Shown piece after piece: positions 37,125 to 48,173 of a stretch of 64,000 nt of DNA; positions within the stretch are counted from its first letter, which is position 1, and the number at the start of each line of letters is the position of its first letter. The position numbers were made by a program, and so were the translations under genes. Under the pieces are notes generated by a model. That model worked only from the letters and a program-made list of their open reading frames with translations, was not told the origin of the DNA and searched no databases. The stretch covers positions 1 through 64,000 of the forward strand of contig JAQFVV010000186.1 in NCBI GenBank assembly GCA_028023455.1, in the 5' to 3' direction. This stretch comes from Epiperipatus broadwayi. Lineage: Eukaryota; Onychophora; Udeonychophora; Euonychophora; Peripatidae.

Positions 37125-37945
37125 AAAATTATTAAGTTTTAAAAACAAGTACTATGAAGCAAAAATCCACAGCCTACATAATTCTTCAAAAAAGAAATGA
37201 ACAAAATTGCACAAGATTCATCAAGATTGATGCAATATTTATTGACTTATTAAATAAACAAATTTTATCTAAACAATAAACGATAAAGATGGTTGCTATC
37301 TTACACAAAATTTAAATAATTCTAATTATTTTAGAGCTCTAATATTTAATCATTATAGAAATATTTGAATTATATTATAACACCTATTGCTGGTTCTTAA
37401 ATTTGTAAGTAATTCCTTTAATGTATTGGTCAAGTTTAGAATGCACAGTCAATCAATCCATCTATGATTTTTCTAAATTTTAAAAACAACAGCAGTGTGT
37501 GTAATAAATTAACAATCTTTTATTAAGTGCTTTTAAACAATATTAAAAATTATCCATTACAATATTCTAAGTAATTCTTCAAATATATTTTTATTTAGCC
37601 TTATATTTATAAATTTGAAAATTTGTTTATTTGTTATTACACAAATATTATCCCAGTCTTCTTAATAGACAAAATTTTTTTTTCAATGTAGTAATATACT
37701 TTTCAAATTTGCTAGAAAATATTACTTTTAGATGATGAAAAATTTTCTAGAGGTCACTGCTAGTACAAATTTTCAAATTCTGCATCGCAGTTTTACTCAT
37801 ATTAATAAATTACTAATTTTTTAAAAACAATTAAGTACAGTCAAGCAAAAATCTATAGCCTATGTAATTTTAAAAACAAAAACAGAAAATCGTGCAAGAT
37901 TCTTCAAGGTTGGTGCAATATTTGTTGAGGTATTAATAAACAAAA
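37125..37945. repeat. Two direct copies of an unclassified ~140-bp repeat
   Basis: 37125-37262 and 37795-37945 share TTTTAAAAACAA, GCAAAAATCYAYAGCCTAYR, TAATT, TTGTGCAAGATTC-like and GGTGCAATATTTRTTGA blocks in the same order with several differences. No tRNA box or ORF was seen. Class unknown. Confidence 0.65.
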
Positions 37946-40900
37946 AACCTTTAATTTACATATATAATAGATATAATTATTTTAAAAATTTATATATGAT
38001 GTAATTCAATATTTATTACTATCACTAATTGTATTGTAGTATAGTATAATAAAATTAAAATCTAGTATCCTATATTTCCATATTGACAGAAAAAAATTTT
38101 GTATTTTAAATCACTTTGTGAATTTATCTATGAGCTCAGGTATTTATGATGGTGCAAATACTTATCACAAACTAATAATTATCTTCAATTACTGGTGAAG
38201 GGATGCAAATTTGCATTGAATAAATGGCATGAGGACAAAGTAAAAAATAAAACATTCATGTCAATTACAAAGATCTTATAGTGTAAAAGTATTCACCTCA
38301 TGCTCACCATCTGGGATTGAATCTGGATCAGGTAAAATTTTATTGTTTCTAGTTATAGTCCATTGATTGAAAATGTGCATTTAACTATTTTTAGTCAGAG
38401 GGTAAAGCAAGAATAAAAGTCTCACATTTTTTGTAACCTTTTCTCTATAAGGGGTATGTTGGAGATGCCTTTTTATATGATATTTAAAAACTGTTTTATA
38501 TTTTTGACATTATTCATATCTACTGAACATTTTAAGTTACTGAACTGTTTTTTTTAACCTATTATCAAATATGTGATTTCACAGAGGAGGACAAATAGGG
38601 CATATACTTCACAAATTATAATTGTAAAAGTGATTCAGATATAAAACATGTCCTTGGAACACAGAATGTCTTATCTGTCTTAAAATTTTATTCCAGATTG
38701 GCCACATCTGATCCTTTGAAAGATAAATGTACAGCATGAATATCATTTATTGGAGCAATAAAATTTATGGTCCTGCTTTTGACTCATTTTTTCCCGAGTT
38801 ACTGTTGTGAATAGGGTCACCCTCTGTGTCTTGTGATTCACTGAGTGAAATGTGAATTATAAATTTATAGTGAAGCAAATTTAAAAAGAAAAAATACATT
38901 TTTAAAAGATAAATGTAAGTAATTTAATGTTTTATTATTCATACTATATTTTTTTCTTTTTAAACGAAACTAGCTTGATTTAGAATTTTGGAATTATATA
39001 GCAGGAAATTATATATATATGAAATTGTGCTAAAAACTATATTCTGAATATTTTCATTCCAAGAATTAGATTATGAAATTGTTGTAAAATAAAAATAATA
39101 TATTTGTAGTTTTACCCTAAAAAATATATTTATGTTTATGTTTCCACTATGAATATAAGGATTTTTTTTCTTCCATGGGAGAGGGGGGGATAGAAATTGA
39201 GCCTTTAGATGCACATGATCCAATTCATGGAACATGGATTCAAAATTATTCTGAGGAGTCAATTATTGAAGTTTCTAATACTTATATATTGCTTTTTTAT
39301 TGATACAATACTGTGGGAAACCAAAATTAAATAAATAAAAATTTATTGATGTAACTATTTATTTCCAAGCTCTGCTATCTCCTCCGTCCCAAATTTTTTC
39401 CTGCAAAAGCCTCTTTGTGAATACATCAATTTATTTATTATATAATTATTTTTCAATGTGTATTTAATATTAAATGAAAAATATTATTTTTGTAAAATTT
39501 AACTGAAATTTAGATGTTTTCATAATTAGATTAATTATGCCATTTAAAGTAAAAAAAGAAAAAAAATGTTAGAAAATTGAGATCAAAAATTTAATAGAAA
39601 AGAAACTAAGCTAAAGGTTTATTAATTACTTACTACTTGAATAATGATATACTAAAGAGGTTTTTGGTGGGGATTCATCAAACTCTGAGTAAAACTTGAG
39701 TAATCAGCAATGGCTTTAGATTCTTGGATGTAGTTACAGCTAAGAAAGTTGTAAATTATGAGAATAATGAAAAATATTCAAACACATAAGTTCAATAAAA
39801 GAGAATATATACTAAGGTCTTGAGCAATATTTTTAGTTATAGGCTAAGAAATAGCTAAGCTTCTTTATTCAGATTTAATAAAAATAATTATTTAATGTTT
39901 ATGAAAGGAAAAAAATGTTTTAAATTTAATTCAAAATTGTAAAAATGTAACAATATGGAATTGTTAAAAAATTTGAGCAGCTAAATTTTTTTATGACAAG
40001 ATAACTTTGGCATCAAATCTTATTCTTGTTCTCTAGGGGGCTATCCATTATTTTGAATTGGTGTAGGCTTGCAGATAAGAGTTTCTTTTATTTAGCTTTA
40101 AAAATGTGACTATTTAATATTTAATTGAATTTGGATTATTTATATAAAAGCATTTTTGTGAATTTGAATTGAGTATTCCTCTGCAGTAGATGAATAACAA
40201 TCTTTTATCAGCAGTCTTTAGTCTAGTTTTTTTTATTAATTAAATAATGTTTTGAATTAACACCTGATTCAATCCATTTCAAATTATCTCCATTGTTTCT
40301 ATCTTGTAAATTACGAAGCAGTAAGAATTCATAAAAGTCAAGGCATGTTACTTCTTAATTTTTTTTATTTATAAATATCTTTATGTGTATGTCAGAGTGA
40401 ATGTCTAAATTTGGTATTTCAAGTATGTGAGATTGATGAAGCATTACAAAAATGAAATATAGACAGTCAGTGGCAAAAAGTCTTGAATGTTTTTAGACAA
40501 GATGAGTTTGAATGCTATTATAAAGCAGATTTGTGGGAGTCCTTGAGAATGACATTATTAAATAGGATAATTTTAAGATCTTGAAGAAGACTAATTTTAA
40601 TAGATTAAATAATCATTGCAATGCTGTTCATCTTGCAATTAAATAAATTTGACGGGAGCCATCAAGGGATGATGTTATCTTGATCCTTATATGCAAAGAA
40701 TATAAAACGTCCACATGAGGCATCTCTAGTCATAGAAAATAAAATAGGAGGGAAATTTCTGTCCAAGTACAAACTTGATCATATCATTCCTAAAAATAAT
40801 TTTATCAATAACAATGACAAATTTTGAACTATATTGCAAATATTCCACCTTTTTTTTGGTTGAAATGGTTTTAATCTGCCATCAAATACATAGAAATTTA

Positions 40901-42786
40901 GGATTAAAATAAAATCCTAAATTTTAAAGTCAATAAGGATAAATTTGAGGAAATATATAAACTAAATATATAAAATAAAAACATTTATAAAACCATTCAT
41001 ATAGATAAAATCAGGATGTGGATGCACAGTCAAGTAAGAAATAGTATGGGTACTTAGGAATTTATCTGCCATGAAATATCCTCCATGCATTAAGTACCAT
41101 AGTGTTTTTTTTTATTTTTACCTTTATAGATGTTATTTATAGATTTTTATAATTATAAAAAATAAATCTGAACATTTTACTAAAAAAAATTGGTTACATG
41201 CTATTAGCGTATATGTGCGGTATATGTGTAAAAATACGGTAATTAGTTATGACATTTTTAAAAAAATTGGATGCTTCAATGCAAATACAAACTATCAATT
41301 TTCATTGGTTTGATTTTTTTATTTTTAAATCATAATTATTTAATAAGATTCTTGAAAAAAAAATAGGACAAAGAAATCTTACAAATATGCTGTAAAAATG
41401 GACAAGGCAGTGAAAGCTAATAATTTTACTCTTTAGTAAAGCCATAATTTTTTTAAAAATATATATTAATTTTGCTTTCTTAAAAGTCAATAATTGCATG
41501 CAATAATATTTATGATTATTATTAGTATTTCTAAATAAAAAAGTTGTTACAAAAGATAATAAATTTAGGATATTTTCATGGTAGCTTTAACCCGTAAGAA
41601 CCATATTATGAGATTTGTCAAAGAGCATTATTGAAGTAACTTTAGGTATCATAGGAAAAATACATGATTGGAATGACAGAAAGTTATACTCAGTTTTTTC
41701 ATTTACAAATATGAACATTGAGTACATTGATTAGGTTTATATTATTAGGGCTAATTTTTTATTCGCATAATAAGGCAGATTATTCAAAAAGGAAAGAAAA
41801 TAATGGTGGCAAAAGATGAAGACTATTGATATGAATAATCAGAGAAAATCTTGGAAAAAAGAAATCATGTATACCAGATGTCCATAAAACTAGAACATAA
41901 TACTATTATTTTACTCTAGAGAAGGAATTAGTGTTCATAGTATTTCCATAAAAAGTAACCTAAATAAAGTCCAGAAAGAAGGAATTGAAAAGGAAGTTCT
42001 GAAAATAGTGAAAGAAAAAGTATTATTACATGAATAAAGAATTACTTCAGCAGAGAAAGGGAACAGTAGAAATCCTCTATAAATGTAGTCTAATTCATCA
42101 TTGCTATGTTCAGACTATATCCAAGCAATGATGATAGGCAGGAAATTTCCAAGGATTCCAATAAAAATTAATATACAGACAGGATGGAATGAATCAATAG
42201 ATCAAACAAGGATAAAAGAGGCTGAAGTTCAATTCAACATTTTCTCCCCTAAAGGGAAAAGTTAATGTCATCACAGCTGTACCATAAAGCATTAAATAGT
42301 ATCTTTACTAAATACAAGTTGATCTGATAATGATATTCTAAATGGTTTATTGAAAATTAACAAACATCTGTTGATCTCTGTGAACATTTAATGTATAATA
42401 TTTGTCAAAAAGCTAAATATATGAATTTTTATATATCTATGAAGTACATAAAATATTGGAAATAAAAAGTTATAATTTGGAAAGACCGGAAGAAATCCTG
42501 AAAGTTATGTGTTTCTTTTCATTAAATAAAAAATTATGTAATTTTCAGATTTTCGAAAGTGATTATAGTTTAAATAATTTATATAAACTGGTAAAAAGTA
42601 CTGCATATACTTTAGAGCTTGGGATATTTATTTAACCCCAATAAATCTACAAGCAGTCAGGGGGGTTATATTATTTAGTATATAACAAAGCTAGAGACTG
42701 TTTAATAGTGATGTAAATGAAAAATAAAGAAACATCTGATATAGATTGTTTTAAAAATAATTAATGCAACAGAAAGAAAGTATATA
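37946..42786. other. Long AT-rich spacer, nothing firmly recognised
   Basis: No coding exon or bounded repeat could be supported. A GGGATTGAATCTGGATC phrase near 38310 only weakly recalls a B-box. The 41800-42260 stretch is less AT-rich and may be an old unclassified transposon. Confidence 0.4.
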
Positions 42787-42799
42787 AAATAAGATTTAT
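42787..42799. repeat. Left target-site duplication of hammerhead array
   Basis: AAATAAGATTTAT, repeated exactly at 44477-44489. Confidence 0.85.
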
Positions 42800-42922
42800 T
42801 AAACAATTCAAAACAAAACAACACTCTCCATATAGTAGTGCCATCTTGTGCTAACAAGAGCAATCACTGGATGCCAGAAGGCTTGTGCATAAAATCCCTA
42901 TCTAGTGCCTACTCATCCAATA

Positions 42923-42963
42923 TCCCCAGACTAGTTTCTGGCTGTGCCCTTCATCAGTGAGGG
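42923..42963 (-). ncRNA. Hammerhead ribozyme, inverted copy
   Basis: On the minus strand: CCCTCA, CTGATGA, A, GGGC-ACA-GCC, A, GAAAC, TA, GTC, TGGGGA. The core is complete. Stem I forms five pairs (one G-U). Stem II differs from the tandem copies by one base and a shorter loop but still closes with GGC/GCC. Confidence 0.65.
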
Positions 42964-43206
42964 CCTTGGATCTGAGAGCACTGCACCTAGATCTTAGTGT
43001 TGCTCTTGTTAGAACAAGATGGCACTACTATATGGAGAGTGTTTTTGTGATTGTTTACAATTATTGTGCTAGTATGAGATAGTGATCATGTGATGTTTGG
43101 TGGTTTAACACCAATCCTGCCTAATAGGATAGTGGTGGCTATGGTTGTTAAAGAGCCAAAGACACCAAAATGTATGGGTACTGAATTGAGTTCAGACCCA
43201 TATGAC

Positions 43207-43214
43207 TATATAAG
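43207..43214 (+). promoter_or_regulatory. TATA-like box, unit 1
   Basis: TATATAAG about 150 bp upstream of the first plus-strand hammerhead. The same octamer recurs at the equivalent place in units 2 and 3. It could drive transcription into the ribozyme, but this is inference in AT-rich DNA. Confidence 0.4.
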
Positions 43215-43355
43215 CTATTGAGCTTGGATTGAAAATATTAATAGTGTTTTCAATTTCATTCTCATAGTTTTGTAGTTAAATAGAGTTAAAGGGTGGGTGC
43301 TGGAGGGTTGCATTAAATCCCAAGATCTAGGTGCAGTGCTCTCAGATCCAAAGGC

Positions 43356-43397
43356 TCCTCACTGATGAAGGCCACAAGCCAGAAACTAGTCTGGGGA
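43356..43397 (+). ncRNA. Hammerhead ribozyme, tandem unit 1
   Basis: Stem I strand TCCTCA (43356-43361), core CTGATGA (43362-43368), A, stem II GGC (43370-43372), loop CACAA, GCC (43378-43380), A, GAAAC (43382-43386), two-base loop TA, GTC (43389-43391), stem I strand TGGGGA (43392-43397). Stem I gives six pairs including one G-U. Stem III is only the A-U and C-G pairs closed by TA. Predicted cleavage is after 43391. The A-A pair beside the core, where G-C is usual, is the main weakness. Confidence 0.72.
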
Positions 43398-43673
43398 TAT
43401 TGGATGAGTAGGCACTAGATAGGGATTTTATGCACAAGCCTTCTGGCATCCATTGATTGCTCTTGTTAGCACAAGATGGCACTACTATATCGAGAGTGTT
43501 GTTTTGTTTTGAATTGTTTAATAACAATTATTGTGCTAGTATGTGATAGTGATCATGTGATGTTTAGTGGTTTAACACCAATCCTGCCTAATAGGATAGT
43601 GGTGGCTATGGTTGTTAAAGAGCCAAAGACACCAAAATGTATGGGTACTGAATTGAGTTCAGACCCATATGAC

Positions 43674-43681
43674 TATATAAG
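43674..43681 (+). promoter_or_regulatory. TATA-like box, unit 2
   Basis: TATATAAG at the same relative place as in unit 1. Confidence 0.38.
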
Positions 43682-43792
43682 CTATTGAGCTTGGATTGAA
43701 AATATTAATAGTGTTTTCAATTTCATTCTCATAGTTTTGTAGTTAAATAGAGTTAAAAGGTGGGTGCTGGAGGGTTGCATTAGATCCTAGGC

Positions 43793-43834
43793 TCCTCACT
43801 GATGAAGGCCACAAGCCAGAAACTAGTCTGGGGA
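43793..43834 (+). ncRNA. Hammerhead ribozyme, tandem unit 2
   Basis: Identical in all 42 positions to the unit 1 motif; predicted cleavage after 43828. The 29-bp deletion in this unit lies just upstream and leaves stem I intact. Confidence 0.72.
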
Positions 43835-44110
43835 TATTGGATGAGTAGGCACTAGATAGGGATTTTATGCACAAGCCTTCTGGCATCCAGTGATTGCTCT
43901 TGTTAGCACAAGATGGCACTACTATATGGAGAGTGTTGTTTTGTTTTGAATTGTTTAATAACAATTATTGTGCTAGTATGAGATAGTGATCATGTGATGT
44001 TTAGTGGTTTAACACCAATCCTGCCTAATAGGATAGTGGTGGCTATGGTTGTTAAAGAGCCAAAGACACCAAAATGTATGGGTACTGAATTGAGTTCAGA
44101 CCCATATGAC

Positions 44111-44118
44111 TATATAAG
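44111..44118 (+). promoter_or_regulatory. TATA-like box, unit 3
   Basis: TATATAAG at the same relative place as in units 1 and 2. Confidence 0.38.
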
Positions 44119-44258
44119 CTATTGAGCTTGGATTGAAAATATTAATAGTGTTTTCAATTTCATTATCATAGTTTTGTAGTTAAATAGAGTTAAAAGGTGG
44201 GTGCTGGAGGGTTGCATTAGATCCTAAGATCTAGGTGCAGTGCTCTCAGATCCAAGGC

Positions 44259-44300
44259 TCCTCACTGATGAAGGCCACAAGCCAGAAACTAGTCTGGGGA
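44259..44300 (+). ncRNA. Hammerhead ribozyme, tandem unit 3
   Basis: Identical to units 1 and 2; predicted cleavage after 44294. Cleavage at units 2 and 3 of one transcript would release a 466-nt RNA spanning one complete unit. Confidence 0.72.
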
Positions 44301-44476
44301 TATTGGATGAGTAGGCACTAGATAGGGATTTTATGCACAAGCCTTCTGGCATCCAGTGATTGCTCTTGTTAGCACAAGATGGCACTACTATATGGAGAGT
44401 GTTGTTTTGTTTTGAATTGTTTAATAACAATTATTGTGCTAGTATGAGATAGTGATCATGTGATGTTTAGTGGTTT

Positions 44477-44489
44477 AAATAAGATTTAT
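44477..44489. repeat. Right target-site duplication of hammerhead array
   Basis: AAATAAGATTTAT, identical to 42787-42799. Confidence 0.85.
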
Positions 44490-46239
44490 ATGAGTTAAGT
44501 TAGATATAATTGAGATTTGGAATTGAAAAATTAAGAGAGATTTGAATTAAAAGAAAAACTGAGTAGAAGAATCCAGAGATAGCTCTAGATGCTAATTGTT
44601 AGAGAGAAGTCTTCAGTTCAAATTGTTATTGAAGAGCGATTATGTGAAAAATTGTAGTTATCATTACAGTTTTTATCATAGCCAAAAATTGTTATTATAA
44701 ATGATGTCTCTGACAATAGTTGTAAAAACCCACTTGAATTATTTGTTGCCAAAGTATTCCCTGAAAGCTTCTAAAACTGATAATCTTTGAAGATAAAATC
44801 ACCATATAAATAAAACAGTATAGAAATGAATTTTGTAGAATATATACTTATATATGTCAAATTCTGAGGAATTCATGTAAACTTGCTGATAAAGAAGATT
44901 TTTTAATTGGATTCAACAAGTCCTGTGGTTATCAGCAAATTTTACCAACAATCTTTGAAAAGCAATTATTTAGTTAAAAGAAATAACTATACAATTGATC
45001 AATATACAGTATTTGAGTAAGCTTAGAAATGCTTATTATAATAGCCTTAATCATAATAAATTGATTACCATTTAAATAAACCATGCGGAATGTATATAAA
45101 TATATTAATGTTACTTCATATTTATTTTTGTTTTTGGATTATTTTATGTAACATACAGTCATGTTAAGTTAACATATTAAATTCATGCTGGAAGTTAGAT
45201 CTTTGATTGATATATTTTTATTTTTTAAGGGAGAGAAAAACAGAATTTTATTATCATATGTTGTAAATTTTACATTTTATTGTTTTATTGATTTAATTAT
45301 AACATATTTTGGTTAAGTTATATTTTTTGTTCTCTCTCTTTGTGCATATGTTATATAATGAAGTGATGATTATCAAGGATTCTAGGCTTAGGTTTGAAAA
45401 CTAAGTTTAATGCTAAGAGAAATGCCAGCAGAGAAAGTTCTATTTGAGATGCAAAATCTCACTGTAAAACCAGTTGGTTTAAAAGATTAAGTTGTGGCAT
45501 TCTCACGACTTATAAACTCGTTTTATTTTAACATTGCTAGAAAACAAATTCATGTGATATCATTACATAAAAGCCATTCCAGGGTTAGGTAGGTTTTGAT
45601 AATTTCTTATACTTTTTGTTCCATTACAATATATATATATATTAAAAATCTAAAGCTTTGGGGTAAAGTTGATTATATATATATATATTGATACTGGTGA
45701 ACACATAGGACACTATGATCAGGCCACACAAGGGCAGTCATAGATAACTGTCTCCCAAGTATTTAAAATAATGTCCTATTGTCTCAATTCTAAATATGAT
45801 GAGCATACTGAGGGACATTATTGGCCTAAAGCATATTTCTGATAATGATAATTCCACCACAGAAATATTTGTTGCTCATCATACATATATAATCCATGAT
45901 ACTTATATGGCCAAATTATTTATTAGTTTGGGTTGGTTATAATATTAAAGACCCATAATGGTACCACTAGTGACCTAGCTTTGAACTTATACCCTTTAGT
46001 ACAAATTCTGTTAGCACAAAATCATAGCTTTAGGGTTCATGAAGCTCGCTAACAATGTTGCATCACCCAGTTAATTTTGTGAAATACATAAATGAAAAAT
46101 GATTAAAGCATATATATATATATAACAACAATAATAGTAACATATAAAGGTATTTCTGCATTCTCTCAAATAGTAGTTGATACAACCATTGACAAGGAAA
46201 TTAATGATAAATTAGATTATCTTTTTTCTTTTTTAGCTT
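44490..46239. other. AT-rich spacer, nothing recognised
   Basis: Contains TA dinucleotide runs near 45630 and 45675. A less AT-rich stretch at 45690-46050 has no recognisable coding or RNA feature. Confidence 0.4.
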
Positions 46240-47636
46240 ATATAATTAGTTCTCAGACTTTCAAGCACTTTAGAGCCATCTATTCCATATTATACACTTG
46301 TAACAATTTTAGATATGCTAGGTTTTGGTAGATATACAGTTGAATTTTCTTATGAATTTATTGGTAGAATTAAAAATATAAAAATTAATGATAATGATTT
46401 GTTGGCTTCATTGGATGTAACAGAATTATACGGATCAATTGATCATCTTGAATCTATAAATTTAATTGAAATTGCATTAATTAATATGTCTATAAATAAA
46501 CATTTGATAGATTTGGTTACTGAGTCACTAAAATTTATAACTGATAATATTATTGCAACATATAATAATATGTTTTATAAAATGGGCAAAGGATGGCCAA
46601 TGGGATTACCTATGGTTGTACAAATTTGTAATTTTACATTATCAAAATATGAAGATATTATATTTAATTCTTATAATTTTGAAAGTATTAAAATTTATAC
46701 TAGATATGTTGATGATGTTTTTGTTTGTGGTCCTCAAGATAGTATCGATGTTCTCTTATATAAACAGAATAATTTAAACAATTTAAAATGGACTATTGAG
46801 AATGGAAAAATAAAATTTTTGGATTTACAAATATATAGAGATGCTACTGATTTAAATTATAAATTAATTTTTAAACCTATTGGAGAAAGAGGATATATTC
46901 ATTTTAAATCATGTGTTCCAATGATACATAAAATGGCAAGTCTGAAATCATTTTTGCATCGCAATGATAAATTATGTAAATATAGGAGTGATAAAATTTT
47001 AAATATTGAACTTTTTGCTAATGAACTTTTAAAGTTGGTTATGATAAAAAATAAATTTTATGTACAGTAAATTCATTTAAAAAGAAGTTTGCAGTGTTAC
47101 CTTAGATAATAAAAATGGATATCTATTCCATTTGTAAATAACATGCAATCTAAATTAATTAAGAATATATTTAAAGAAAAGTATAATATTTCATTTTGTG
47201 TTTCTCCAAATATTAATCGATTGATTAATAATTCTAAGACTATAATTCCTAAAATGCAAAGAAATAATAACTGAAACACAGGCTTATTATATTCCTATAA
47301 TATAATATAATTTATCAGATTACATGTGGATGTAATAAATTATATATCGATAAATCGAGATGTTCAGTGGAAAAAAGATTAAAGAAGCATCAGTTATTAT
47401 ATAATCGGATTAAAAATAATGTAAATAGCCAATTTAATACAGCTTCAGTATTCTTTGACCATGAAAAGACTTGTAATTATAGGCTTACATTTAATATTAA
47501 TGAAATAAAAATATTAATGGAAGAAAGGAATCATAAAAAGAGGAAAATTAAAGAGGCAATTTTAATAGATAAATATAATGTTATTAATAGGCAGTTTGCA
47601 AATATGGTCATACATAACTTATGGAAATTTATGTAA
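46240..47636 (+). pseudogene. Penelope-like element: reverse transcriptase plus GIY-YIG endonuclease
   Basis: The longest open piece (46315-47070, 251 codons) is a Penelope-type RT: SLDVTELYGSI (32-42), GWPMGLPM (93-100), catalytic RYVDDVF (130-136) and IKFLDL (166-171). In-frame sequence before the ATG (from about 46262) continues the family match, so the true N-terminus lies upstream. A frameshifted linker follows at 47128-47274 (PFVNNMQSKLI...FCVSPN). Then comes a GIY-YIG nuclease domain at 47301-47636 with IYQITCGCNKLYIDKSR, where the usual YIG reads YID, and downstream KRKIKEAI. This RT/GIY-YIG order is diagnostic of Penelope-like elements. Frameshifts and stops between the pieces make this copy inactive. 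No terminal repeats were identified beside it. Confidence 0.88.
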
Positions 47637-48134
47637 CATTAAAATTTGAAAATCATTTAAAGCTGATGAGGATTACTACATAATTGAAAGTGCTACTAAA
47701 GAATTTAAAATATAAATTTTTTACCATTAAATTGTTTATATATTACATATAATATTTTTTATAACAGGTATTATACTTTTACATTATATATATATATTGT
47801 AACCTAGTGTTATTGACACTTGGTTTACTTGGCATTATTTCTGCAGGAAAACAATGCTATTCTTTAAAGAAATAAAAAGATAAAATAACAATAGTAATAA
47901 TTGATTAATAAAGTATGCTATTCACTCACTTTGACATGTTTTGGGTGAATAACTAATAGATTTAATAACTCAATGTCATTTTTAAAGAGAGAACATGAAT
48001 AATTTAATTGAGATATTAATAATTAGAGCAAATTAATATGGTATAAAAGCTAAACAGTAATTGATTTTGGATGGGTAGAGGGGAGAGTGGATGAGTGTCT
48101 TATCATAAAGCACAATAACTTCTGGTAATTTCTT

Positions 48135-48173
<39 letters not shown>

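Larger units (their letters stand above)
42800..44476. mobile_element. Compound hammerhead retroelement: inverted head plus three tandem units
   Basis: A single 1677-bp insertion bounded by a 13-bp duplication. From left: an inverted block (42800-43000) holding a minus-strand hammerhead, then a joined second copy of the GGCACTACTATATGGAGAGT tail, then three plus-strand hammerheads at 43356, 43793 and 44259. Unit spacing is 437 and 466 bp; the shorter one lacks a 29-bp stretch (CTAAGATCTAGGTGCAGTGC region). Units are almost identical elsewhere. Read on the minus strand, the insertion starts with the family leader AAACCACTAAACATCACATG and ends with the family tail, like solo copies A and B. Mixed tandem and inverted copies in one insertion are known for Penelope-like elements. 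Short ORFs within it are repeats of one another and not genes. Confidence 0.85.

Noticed and set aside
38300-38345. B-box-like GGGATTGAATCTGGATC, possible SINE or tRNA
   Set aside because: No A-box at proper distance, no tail and no target duplication.
43342-44430. Three near-identical minus-strand ORFs (61-73 codons) beginning MLLNNSKQNNTL
   Set aside because: They are antisense readings of the tandem ribozyme units; their identity comes from the DNA repeat, and frames end at unit-specific differences. No evidence of a protein.
46553-46777. Second ORF overlapping the Penelope RT
   Set aside because: It is an out-of-frame reading within the RT, whose own frame has all family motifs.
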